64,000 nucleotides of DNA from Amphiura filiformis (Eukaryota; Echinodermata; Ophiuroidea; Amphilepidida; Amphiuridae): positions 55,495,755 through 55,559,754 of the forward strand of contig NC_092635.1 of NCBI RefSeq assembly GCF_039555335.1, read 5' to 3'. Every line of letters begins with the position of its first letter. The stretch's first letter is position 1. The translations under genes were made by a program, and so were the position numbers. A model generated the notes under the pieces. The model was not told the origin of the DNA. It ran no database searches and saw only the letters and a list, made by a program, of their open reading frames with translations. Below are positions 43,320 to 54,380 of this stretch, piece by piece.

Positions 43320-43980
43320 ATACAGCAAGAAGTGTATCAAAAGTGTATCAAAGTGTATTAAAACTGTATCAAACAGCAATTTAATACAGTTTTGATATAC
43401 AAAGGGTGTATTGAAAATGTATCAACTGAAAATATAAGGTATCAAAACTGTATCAAATACCACCTAACTGTATCAAAAATGTATCAAAAGTGTATCAAAT
43501 TTGAACTTAGTTAATTTTGGCCATGCTTGTGGTGTATCAAAAGTGTATCAAATTGAACTTTGCAGTTTTTCAGTGTATGTAAAGTGTATCAAAGTGAACT
43601 TTTTGGTGCTAGATGTATATCAAAAGTGTATCAAATTGGACTTAGTCAAATTCTGGCTGCATACAGTGTATCAAAAGTGTATTAAATTGGACTTTGCCTG
43701 TTTTTTAGTGTATGTAAAGTGTATCAAATTGAACTTAGTTAATTTTTGGTGTCTAGAGGTATATCAAAAGTGTATCAAATTGGACTTAGTCAAATTCTGG
43801 CTGCATACAGTGTATCAAAAGTGTATTAAATTGGACTTTGCCTGTTTTTAGTGTATCAAAAGCGTATTAAATTGGACTTAGTTTATTTTGGGTGGCTAGA
43901 GGTATATCAAAAGTGTATCAAATTGGGCTTTCATAAACTGACCTTTTGTAGTGTATCAAAACTGTATCAATAACTGATCA
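43320..43980 (+). repeat. Left GTATCAAA array
   Basis: Irregular repeats of GTGTATCAAA and TATCAAAAGTGTATCAAA, in units of about 140 bp with 'ttggacttagtcaaattctg' and 'ttggactttgcctgtttttt'. The unit sequence apart from GTATCAAA is unlike the 116-bp unit in the right array. Confidence 0.85.
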
Positions 43981-43984
43981 CATG

Positions 43985-44690
43985 TCTAGATAATGACTCA
44001 TCATTTTCAAATTTGCCCATGTGGCATGTATGCAGTTAACACCAGGATTTGCATTTGGAAATGTACTGTATTTTAGAGCAAATTATGGTGTTTTATTTAT
44101 CATGATGACGATACAAACATGCTTGTAGACTGCACATTAGGTTACAATGTAGTTGTAATCAGGGACTGTGATTAAAGAGGAAATATCTGACTTTGTTCTG
44201 ATAAGGTAAGCTTACTATATATTATATATAGGGCCTCAATGTATATGTATTAAGCATGAATATAGCACATGCCTGTATAGTAGATGTTATTGGTAGCCTT
44301 TTTTGTCTCTTTTATTGAGGGTAACAACTTCAGTGACAAGCACTGCATTCCAAGCAGGCCTTCTGATGTATGTATGTTCCATTTTGGTTGGGTTTTGCTT
44401 TTTTTGCAAGACTTTCTCACACATTTATCCTATTGCGTTGTAATTTTGAACGTTGATAGGGGAAAGTGCATTGAGCTGCTCCGTGATGGGGGAAAATGCT
44501 AGAGGTCAGCATTAGCAGTAGAGGGCAGTGTTGAATTTGAGCTTGATTAGACTAATTTCAAAATTTGACCTTTGACCCCTTCACTTTGGGGTCATTAATG
44601 TTTGCAAATATTTTTAGATCATGTACGGATAATTCTTGTTGAATTTGAGCTTGATTGGACCAATTTTGAAATTTGAAAAACTGTATCAAA
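43985..44690. other. Non-repetitive centre of the 5.97-kb element
   Basis: The only larger unique part of the element interior. A 72-codon frame (44284-44502) has no recognisable motif. A pair of partial repeats ('gagcttgattagactaattt' and 'gagcttgattggaccaattt') lies near 44540 and 44650. Confidence 0.55.
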
Positions 44691-44904
44691 AGTGTATAAA
44701 AACTGTTTGAAAAACTGTATCAAAAGTGTATAAAAAACTGTATCAAAAGTGTATCAAAAAACTATCAAAAGTGTATCAAAAAACTATCAAAAGTGTATAA
44801 AAACTGTATCAAAAGTGTATCAAAAACTATATCAAAGGTGTATCAAATGGCATGTATCAAAAATAGGGCGGTCCAGCTGGCCAGCATTAGAATTGGAACG
44901 CTGA

Positions 44905-47900
44905 TTTGATACAGTGACATATTTGATACACTTTTGATATAATTATGTATAAAATGTGTATAAAATGAAAGGATAAGAATTTCAATGCTAATTTGATACA
45001 GTTTAAATTGGCACGCTGATTTCATACAGTGACATATTTGATACACTTTTGATATAATTATGTATGAAATGTGTATGAAATGAAAGGATCAAAATTTCAA
45101 CGCTAATTTGATACAGTTTAAATTGGAACGCTGATTTGATACAGTAACATATTCGATACACTTTTGATATAAATTATGTATGAAATGTGTATGAAATGAA
45201 AGGATAAAAATTTCAACGCTAATTTGATACAGTTTAAATTGGAACCCTGATTTGATAGTTATATATTTCATACACTTTTGATATAATTATGTATGAAATG
45301 TGTATGAAATGAAAGGATAAAATTTGAACGCTAATTTGATACAGTTTAAATTGGAACGCTGATTTGATACAGTTACATATTTCATACACTTTTGATATAA
45401 TTATGTATGAAATATGTATGAAATGAAAAAAAAAAAAAAATTTGAACATAAATTTGATACAGTTTAAATTGGAACCCTCATTTGATACAGTAACATATTC
45501 GATACACTTTTGATATAAATTATGTATGAAATGTGTATGAAATGAAAGGATAAAAATTTGAATGGTAATTTGATACAGTTTAAATTGGAGCCCTCATTTG
45601 ATACAGTAACATATTCGATACACTTTTGATATAAATGATGTATGAAATGTGTATGAAATGAAAGGATAAAAATTTGAACGCAAATTTGATACAGTTTAAA
45701 TTGGAACCCTGATTTGATACAGTAACATATTCGATACACTTTTGATATAAATTATGTATGAAATGTGTATGAAATGAAAGGATAAAAATTTGAATGTTAA
45801 TTTGATAGTTTAAATTGGAACGCTGATTTGATACAGTTACATATTTCATACACTTTTGATATAATTATGTATGAAATATGTATGAAATGAAAGGATAAAA
45901 ATTTGAATGCAAATTTGATACAGTTTAAATTGGAACCCTCATTTGATACAGTAACAAATTCGATACACTTTTGATAAAAATTATGTATGAAATGTGTATG
46001 AAATGAAAGGATAAAAATTTGAACATAAATTTGATACAGTTTAAATTGGAACCCTCATTTGATACAGTAACATATTCGATACACTTTTGATATAAATTAT
46101 GTATGAAATGTGTATGAAATGAAAGGATAAAAATTTGAACGCAAATTTGATACAGTTTAAATTGGAACCCTCATTTGATACAGTAACATATTCAATACAC
46201 TTTTGATATAAATTATGTATGAAATGTGTATGAAATGAAAGGATAAAAATTTCAATGCTAATTTGATACAGTTTAAATTGGAACCCTCATTTGATACAGT
46301 AACATATTCGATACACTTTTGATATAAATGATGTATGAAATGTGTATGAAATGAAAGGATAAAAATTTGAGCGCTAATTTGATACAGTTTAAATTGGAAC
46401 GCTGATTTGATACAGTTACATATTTCATACACTTTTGATATAATTATGTATGAAATATGTATGAAATGACAAAAAAAAAATTTGAACGCAAATTTGATAC
46501 AGTTTAAATTGGAACCCTCATTTGATACAGTAACATATTCGATACACTTTTGATATAAATTATGTATGAAATGTGTATGAAATGAAAGGATAAAAATTTG
46601 AACGCTAATTTGATACAGTTTAAATTAGGAACGCTCATTTGATACAGTTACATATTTCATACACTTTTGATATAATTATGTATGAAATATGTATGAAATG
46701 ACAAAAAAAAATTTGAGCATAAATTTGATACAGTTTAAATTGGAACCCTCATTTGATACAGTAACATATTCGATACACTTTTGATATAAATTATGTATGA
46801 AATGTGTATGAAATGAAAGGATAAAAATTTGAACATAAATTTGATACAGTTTAAATTGGAACCCTCATTTGATACAGTAACATATTCGATACACTTTTGA
46901 TATAAATGATGTATGAAATGTGTATGAAATGAAAGGATAAAAATTTGAACATAAATTTGATACAGTTTAAATTGGAACCCTGATTTGATACAGTAACATA
47001 TTCGATACACTTTTGATATAAATTATGTATGAAATGTGTATGAAATGAAAGGATAAAAATTTGAATGTTAATTTGATAGTTTAAATTGGAACGCTGATTT
47101 GATACAGTTACATATTTCATACACTTTTGATATAATTATGTATGAAATATGTATGAAATGAAAGGATAAAAATTTGAACATAAATTTGATACAGTTTAAA
47201 TTGGAACCCTCATTTGATACAGTAACATATTCGATACACTTTTGATATAAATTATGTATGAAATGTGTATGAAATGAAAGGATAAAAATTTGAACATAAA
47301 TTTGATACAGTTTAAATTGGAACCCTCATTTGATACAGTAACATATTCGATACACTTTTGATATAAATTATGTATGAAATGTGTATGAAATGAAAGGATA
47401 AAATTTTCAACAAAAATTTGATACAGTTTAAATTGGAACCCTCATTTGATACAGTAACATATTCAATACACTTTTGATATAAATTATGTATGAAATGTGT
47501 ATGAAATGAAAGGATAAAAATTTCAATGCTAATTTGATACAGTTTAAATTGGAACCCTCATTTGATACAGTAACATATTCGATACACTTTTGATATAAAT
47601 GATGTATGAAATGTGTATGAAATGAAAGGATAAAAATTTGAACGCTAATTTGATACAGTTTAAATTGGAACCCTGATTTGATACAGTAACATATTCAATA
47701 CACTTTTGATAAAAATTATGTATGAAATGTGTATGAAATGAAAGGATAAAAATTTCAATGCTAATTTGATACAGTTTAAATTGGAACCCTCATTTGATAC
47801 AGTAACATATTCGATACACTTTTGATATAAATTATGTATGAAATGTGTATGAAATGAAAGGATAAAAATTTGAACGCTAATTTGATACAGTTTAAATTGG

Positions 47901-48000
47901 AACCCTGATTTGATACAGTTACTTATTTGATACACTTTTGATATAATTATGTATCAAATATGTATGAAATGAAAGGATACATTTCATTTGATACTTTTTG
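44905..48000 (-). repeat. 116-bp tandem array, about 26 units
   Basis: The unit holds 'tttgatacagtttaaattgg', 'tcgatacacttttgatataa' and 'gtatgaaatgtgtatgaaat'. Units vary at 'ccctcat/cgctgat' and 'aacgctaat/aacataaat', and some carry deletions such as 'ttgatagttt'. The GTATCAAA core appears several times per unit in the minus orientation. Minus-strand open frames of about 90 codons repeat through the array; they arise from the period and are not taken as genes. Confidence 0.95.
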
Positions 48001-48289
48001 ATACATTATCTTGGCATTTGATACACTTTTGATATGTATAAAATGTGTATGCAATGTTAATTTGATACAGTTTTGATACATAAAAGTGTATGAAATGAGG
48101 GTTCCAATTCAAAGCCTTTTATTTCATACATTTTTCATACGTATCAAAAGTGGTGTATCAAAAGTGTATCAAATTTCAGCCAGGGAAACTGTAATTTTGT
48201 ATGTAGGCTCAGTATATTGTACACATGATACTATTATAATATAGGCCAATTGTATATAGGCCTATATGTACATGCATTAAATACATATG

Positions 48290-48773
48290 TTTTCACCTGC
48301 ATGCTTGCTTTGTGAGAGCCTAGCAAAAAAACAAAAAATATTACCCCTCCAATTTTTTGATATTTTGTAGACAACATATGGGGGTATAATTCCAACGCAC
48401 ATTCGCCTCGCGTTGACGTGGGCAACAAGGTCAAATTCAAGGTCAAAGTACAGAAAAAAAGGTCACAAATTTTCTCTTACTCCTACATACTAAATGATTT
48501 GGATTCTTTAAGAGATTAGCTAAATAATGACACCAATTTCAGCTCAATAGGACCTACAGTTACGGAGATATGGCCGCGACAATATTGATGTGCGCGCCAT
48601 TTTTCGCCGAAATCACAAAAAATGGGCGGGGCATAGCGCGAAAACCGTACGTCCGATTAAGCTAAAATTTGAAATTTGAGCTTTGCCAGCCAAAATAACC
48701 ATGTATACCAATTTTGAACAAATTTAAAGGGGGTGAGGTGTTTCCCATTGGGTGAATTGAGAAATAATGACCC
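48290..48773 (-). repeat. Right terminal inverted repeat of the 5.97-kb element
   Basis: Reverse complement of 42802-43303, with 'ggtcaaattcaaggtcaaag' and 'ttgaaatttgagctttgcc' as the most obvious shared stretches. Confidence 0.9.
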
Positions 48774-48779
48774 TTATTC

Positions 48780-49400
48780 CAAATAATATCATCAACAGTG
48801 GATATTCTGGGATGAACAAATAAAATACAACCAACTTATAAATGTTCTATGTGTTGGCACCTGCTAATTGTAAAATGGGCTCTGAAATAGAAATCCTCAA
48901 AAGCATAGCAAATAATGAAGGACTCTGGATTTATCAACCTTCCTAGTGAAAGGACACTTTATGACTACACCCACTATGTGCCTAGCAAGAATGGTAAAGT
49001 AACAAGAAATATTTAAAAAAATAAATTTTCTGACCGTAGTTCAACAGAAATATTTCCAAAATCCTGTAAAACTTGCTTGAAGTCTTTGAATTACTACAGA
49101 ATGTCCATGCCTATACATAAAAAATTATCAGCTCTGACCTTGTCATGTTGGGTATCCCCGAAAAGCGGGGAATCCAAAGTTTGATGTCATAAACATAAAG
49201 ATTAACCAATGAGAGCCATTTTTATGGGACTACTTAGGTATAAACATTCGGTACTAAAGGTGTACCTGATTGGTTGAAAAGTACATGTGACCACTGAGTC
49301 TATGCAGAAAGCCCTTTTCCAATGAGTTTACATCCAAACAACTGTCAAAATTGTTGCTAAGCATGGAAAAATGGTGAATTAATCATCATTTCTCCAAGGA
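48780..49400. other. No supported gene
   Basis: Unique AT-rich DNA with a short palindrome 'ccccgaaaagcgggg' at about 49157. No coding evidence. Confidence 0.5.
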
Positions 49401-49459
49401 TTTTAAATTGATTTCTGTTAAGTTTAACTCTCAAATCAGGGAAATTACTTGGATTAGAA

Positions 49460-50105
49460 TAAGTCATTGTGCACCATTCGGGCAAATGAAGAAACCGACT
49501 TTTCGGAAAATCAGCACCGTTTATGGCCCAGGAGCTTGTACTTCAAAGAAGAATGGAGTCATTTACAAATCGACTGGTATCGACATGGCTACCATCAGGA
49601 CAATTATTCATCCAGTGACGATTTGCTATCAAGAAACTTCAAACTTTCGGTCAAACAGTGTGTCGATGTAGAGACATCACAAGATCAGAATGTGACAAGG
49701 AGAGACTTTAAGACATCCTCCGTCTCGGAAGATCAGTCACCATCACTACACACGAGACTGTATTATACCGCTGACTGCCAAATTACTGCTAAGTATTTTG
49801 TCTCTGTTCTATTTCCAGAAATATCAAGAATAAGATAGAAGATTACTTGCATGTAAGGTAGAACTCCGATTAGACACAAGATTTAAATTAGCCATGATGC
49901 AGTGTTATCCACTACCTCGCTTGGATTCACAAAAACATTCAGGAAGGATGTTCCTTCATATAACATGTAATCAAAGTGGTTTCCTGAGTTCAAACATGGC
50001 AAGGAGAGACTTTAAGACATCCTTCGTCTTGGAAGACCAGTCACCATCACTACACATGAGACTGTATTATACCGCTGAATGTCAAGTTGCAATTTTCTCA
50101 ACATT
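49460..50105 (+). pseudogene. Unrecognised remnant with a duplicated segment
   Basis: A 123-codon open frame (49467-49838) reads NEETDFSENQHRLWPRSLYF and QDNYSSSDDLLSRNFKLSVK. Its segment 49697-49780 recurs at 50003-50085 ('aggagagactttaagacatc', 'agtcaccatcactacac'). In another frame this segment reads LGRSVTITTHETVLYR, or LGRPVTITTHETVLYR in the second copy, which recalls the linker of mariner-type DNA-binding domains. Which frame was real is not clear. Confidence 0.3.
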
Positions 50106-50594
50106 TTAAAACTAGAAAAGATAATAAATTAACTTGATATGTTAGTATGTTTAAAAAGTAGAATTACACCCCCACACACCAAAGTAGCACATCTCCTACC
50201 TTAGTCTGCAAACTTATCCTATTTAGCTTTTCTAACATAATGGATTGAAATATCAGCAGGAAATTTCATAGCTTGGGCTTGGATTATTTAATTATAATAA
50301 AAAAATCATATGATTTTTTCTTATGAAAGATGCTGCTTTTAATAAATGGTTAAAAAGTGATTGTTGTTCTGCTACAGATGATTTTGTCTTGCATTATTTG
50401 AATTTAAATTTGTTGTTTATATATTTTGTATTTGTAATTTTGTAATATTTTGATGTCTTTTAATTAATGTAAAAAATGCTCAATTTGGCCTTAGGGCCAC
50501 GATGCTTTTTTAATAAAATGAAATGAAATGAATGAATGATGAAATGTTTAGGAAGCAACTAATCTACAAGAGCGGCACATCAATCAGTTGATCC

Positions 50595-50830
50595 ATAAAC
50601 AGGAGGTAAACCAGAATGGATAAAGATGTATATTCTAGTGCTTTAGTCACAATAGCTAAAGAGGTACATCGGCTCAGACTCCGATATTTGACACAATCCG
50701 ATTCGCCACCATCTTTGCATTCTGTTAAGATCTTTGCTTCTTGTGGAGGAGGTCCCCGGTTTGATCCTCGGCAGAGCAAAATTCTGCTATCTTCTGAAGA
50801 TATGGCAGAAAAATTGTCAAAAAAATAATG
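50595..50830 (+). other. Possible coding fragment, unrecognised
   Basis: Open frame of 70 codons (50616-50828), MDKDVYSSALVTIAKEVHRL... It is followed by about 40 bp of the AGAATCGATTCT-type sequence that recurs inverted at about 63690-63750. No domain recognised and no splice signals. Confidence 0.25.
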
Positions 50831-51020
50831 GATTCGACCAGAATCACAGAATCGATTCTCGTAATGATTGCTATATACTAGAATCCATTTCTTTCATTGA
50901 ATCATGCATAGGAAGTTTTTAAAAATTCAAGTACCGGTACTAACTAGCCCCTCCCTGATTATACTGGAGTGGTTACATCTATATATTTACCAGCAGGTAA
51001 AATAGAATTGTTTCTAAATT

Positions 51021-51283
51021 ATTTGCAGAAATTTGTGCTGAAAAAGGTGGTAAAGCCTAAAGTCGCGAGCAATAAGGCGAGTCAACAAACAGTGAGGGAC
51101 AGAAGTAAGAGGCTGGAACAAGATATCCAAGAAATCAGCAGTCCAACGAAAGATGATGCAGAGACCGCCACATTCCAGCTTGCAGCGCTACTTAAAGGCA
51201 AAACGAATGAGGAGCTAAAGGAGATGATGGTAGAATACGGCCTCCTGAAAATTAGAATCCCCAGTGGCCATGAATTAGCCTAA
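51021..51283 (+). other. Possible exon encoding a charged helical region
   Basis: A TTTGCAG acceptor-like site (about 51022-51028) is followed by an open frame ending in TAA at 51281-51283. It reads KFVLKKVVKPKVASNKASQQ, then RSKRLEQDIQEISSPTKDDA and KGKTNEELKEMMVEYGLLKI. Composition (Lys, Glu, Gln, Leu) predicts helices, and codon use is typical of a real protein. I do not know the family. It may be the last exon of a small gene or a repeat-encoded protein. Confidence 0.35.
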
Positions 51284-51431
51284 AAACCCAGATGGGATGG
51301 AGCTGGGATGAGCTTAGGAAGCTCAAAAGGTATTTGCTGTATTTTCATTCAGAGCAAAATTAAATGCATTTATATAATAATTTTCAAAACGTACAATGTG
51401 CTGTTGATAATGAAAGAAAAATTGTGATATA

Positions 51432-51672
51432 AGGCGACGAAAAAAGAAAACCCTGTTCTACAGGCCCGACTGACCCAGATTTTGAACAAATTGGGGGAAA
51501 ATTTTTTCCTGTACAAATGAATGCCGACCCAAATTTCAGAAATTTCAGGAACACATTTTTTTTTTGTATCTTCTCAAATTGCAAATTATTTAAAGATTTT
51601 AGTTATATTTTTTGGTCATTTCATTGAAAGGTCCGTCCGCCGGTAGAACAGGATTTCTTTTTTTCGTCGCCT
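51432..51672. mobile_element. 241-bp MITE with TA flanks
   Basis: Left AGGCGACGAAAAAAGAAAAC and right, reversed, AGGCGACGAAAAAAAGAAAT, followed by CCTGTTCTAC in both. TA is on each side (51430-51431 and 51673-51674). A related half-site with 'cctcgttctataggcggaag' lies at about 52090. Tc1/mariner-type by target. Confidence 0.75.
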
Positions 51673-52199
51673 TACTGTAAATTTCTTCCATCTCCAAAAT
51701 AAACAAATAAAATATACCATATAATATATATGATTTATATGAAGTGAAAACTGTACTTGTAAGTGAGCAATCCATTTGACCTCCAGTATGCAGGCATCAT
51801 ACATTAAACAATGTACAAGTACCTGAATTTTTTTCTTGATTTTTTTTCCTTAAATTTATATATTGATTTATGTTACAGATGGTTGTGTGCTTACAAAATT
51901 CACATGCAGTGTGAGGCCAAAACTAGACAAGCAAAGAAAGATATTTTACAGGGTGAGTACTACACTTTATAGTCAAATTGCTGATAATAATCATGGCTGC
52001 CAAAAAAGACACTATGAATGATTTTGAACTATAGATTGATGAATGTTTAATAATGTTATTTTTTAATCAGATCCTGGAGACAAAAAAACCTCGTTCTATA
52101 GGCGGAAGGACCAGTTTTTCATGATTTTAATAAAATTATGATTTTAATAAAAGTGTTTTTTTTTTTCATACATGGTGTAACATACAGAAAGAGATGCTA

Positions 52200-53165
52200 C
52201 CTTTCTTTTTCAAGGAAAAAAACCAAGAAACCAAGAAAGATGAGACTATCACAAAACTGGCCCCCATGGTTTCCATACCAGATCTACCAACTGGAAGGCA
52301 CTGCTAAGCAAGGAACTACTTCTTGGCCTGATTATCTTGTGTATTTTGAAATGGTAGCTAGGTTCAATGGTTGGAACGAGGTCCAAAATCCTACATGGTT
52401 GGGCATAAGTTTGTGTGGCATTGCCCAGAGTATTCTAGGTGATTTACACTATACGCTATATAGTTCAATGGCGTATTTAGATGAAATGTTTGGAACTGAT
52501 GGGAAGTCCGAAATGTTTGAAGCGCTGTTGGAGAAGAAAGTGAGACAGCCAGATGAATCATTGCCCAAACTGGCCCACAATGTCTACAGATTAGTTCAAT
52601 TGTCTCACCCTGAAGATTCTTTAATCATACAAGAGAAATTGGCCAAGAAATATTTCTTACAAGCAATCCATAATCCGGAATTACGAATGAATGTGATGAA
52701 AAATGGATTGGAACACAATGTCCAGTCAACTACACACAGGCTCAGAAGATGGCAGCTATCAATGTGATGTATCATAGGAAACACAAGACACTACATGATG
52801 CAGTAAATGATGTAATTCCTTTCGAAATACTAGAAGAAAAGAGTGTCATAAACTAAGAAAATACACTGCATTGATGTAGTAGCACAAGTAGACGTAGAAG
52901 AAAGCCCTTCAGCTCTCATAGAGCAGGCTGTGAAAAATGCACTGCAAGAAAGAGCACATGAAAGACTCACAGCAACTCTCTACCCAAGTCCATAGGAGGA
53001 TGCAAAATGCAAGTGAGAGTGAGACCTTATCAAGATCAGCAAAGTCAGTCCAATAATACTCGCCCATCGGGATGGACAGGAGAGCAAAAGAGACCTACTG
53101 AGTACTATTCCTGCCATCAGGAAGGACATGTGGCTAAAAAATGTCCAAATTTCAGGTAATTCAAT
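52200..53165 (+). pseudogene. Ty3/gypsy-like gag remnant
   Basis: Gag would form the particle around element RNA. The frame (ending at 52767) reads YFEMVARFNGWNEVQNPTWL, GISLCGIAQSILGDL, then MFEALLEKKVRQPDESLPKL, matching the capsid-like retrotransposon gag domain including 'r.r...es...l...v..lv.l.yP'. About 300 bp downstream, after stops, another frame shows a zinc-knuckle-like YYSCHQEGHVAKKCPNF, in which the first Cys of C-x2-C appears to be Tyr. No protease, RT or LTR is seen nearby, so only the 5' coding part survives. It is non-functional. Confidence 0.65.
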
Positions 53166-53688
53166 TGTAGGCAAAATTTTCCAGGTCAAAATCAGGGAAA
53201 CTAAATCTTACCAAACTTGACATGAGCCAAGGTTTGGTCAATTCACATGTAAATAATGACATATGCCCAAAGTTAAAGTAGAGTAAGAAATGACAAACAT
53301 GCTGCTGATGGCTTCTTTGTCAAAGGTCAAGTTAAGACAGAAGTTAAGGTTGGTCTGAACCATGACATATTTTTAAAATGCTAAATTCAAGTTTTCGTGA
53401 ATTCTAAATTCATTAGTCTGTGTACTTAAAAGTTTAAACTGAAAAATTTTATGTTTTCAATTTTTTTTTTCAAATTTCTGAGCAATCGATAATCAATTAT
53501 TTGCTTGCAGCGGTGACTGTCTCTTTCATCCAGACCCCAAGAGGCACCAACCAGGCCTAGAGCACCATTGTTACCTATTCCATCATTCAACACTCTTTCC
53601 TCCCACCAGCTTCAAAGGCAAACCAGTCTGCACTTCAACACCACTATACCAGTTGTACCTCTTGAGCACCGTCTGCAGGGCGACCAGC
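53166..53688 (+). other. Decayed coding-like stretch interrupted by the hAT insertion
   Basis: From about 53516 the sequence is GC-richer and reads open in two frames. It stops at the hAT left end and resumes after the right end (57691-57830), where one frame reads INSELRFIDEPADEVFSGQG and YRQSQHQPAGYQ. It may be more of the gag-bearing retroelement or an unrelated exon. I cannot assign it. Confidence 0.4.
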
Positions 53689-54380
53689 CAGGGTTCTAGC
53701 CACGGTGGGCGGCGCCGGGCGGTACCGCCCGGTACAGCAATTTTCCGCCCGGCTCGATTGTTCAAATTGGGTGTGCCGCCCGGCACAAATTTTATGCAAT
53801 ATGAACTTAAATTAGGCTGAAAATGTACCAATTCGATCGTATTTCAACTTACAAAGTCGAAGTTTTGCACCATTTTGCAAATCTTAAACAAATAATTAAA
53901 GAAATCAGACAGATATTTCTCATTTTCTTCGTACAAATCAGCCGCTGATTGCGATTGAAAGTATAGCTCGTATTGTTACGAGCCCGGATGTGAAATGACG
54001 TAGCAGAGAATCCCCTATTTTATTTATTTTTATTTATTTAACCTGACCTGTTACGCATTCGTAGCCATCACATCATAAAACCTCCATCCCATCACGAAGC
54101 TTTGAGAACGTCTAGCTCGTATTGTTGGGAGCCCGGATTGAAATTATGGGATAGCGTAGCCTCTAGCCTTCCCCATGGCAACACATGCTCGCGGCAAAAT
54201 ATCGGGTCATGTTAAGCTTACAATAATGATTTTGTAAAAGGTTAACTAAACCATGTTGCAAGCGCGCACGTATTGACCCCGGGATATTGACATTTTTGAC
54301 AATTATTGTTTGCACTTAATAGTAACAGTGGGCTTTGAAACTGGATTTTAAATTCTGCCGCGAAATTTGAGGATTTTATC

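Larger units (their letters stand above)
42802..48773. mobile_element. 5.97-kb transposon with 500-bp terminal inverted repeats and satellite interior
   Basis: The left terminal repeat (42802-43303) begins GGGTCATTATTTCTCAA and the right one (48290-48773) ends TTGAGAAATAATGACCC. The two match along nearly 500 bp with many small differences. TTAT flanks both ends (42798-42801 and 48774-48777), a likely 4-bp target duplication. The interior is mostly tandem arrays based on GTATCAAA: plus orientation from 43320 to 43980 and 44690 to 44860, then inverted (TTTGATAC) from 44905 to about 48000. No transposase ORF. The superfamily is unknown; long repeats and a 4-bp duplication do not fit mariner, hAT or TTAA-type elements. 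Confidence 0.85.

Noticed and set aside
43501..43851. 116-codon plus-strand frame with KCIKL repeats
   Set aside because: A product of the GTATCAAA array; it shows no protein-like constraint.
44843..47935. Series of minus-strand frames of about 90 codons in the 116-bp array
   Set aside because: They are copies of the same satellite period with no start context, no splice sites and low-complexity composition.
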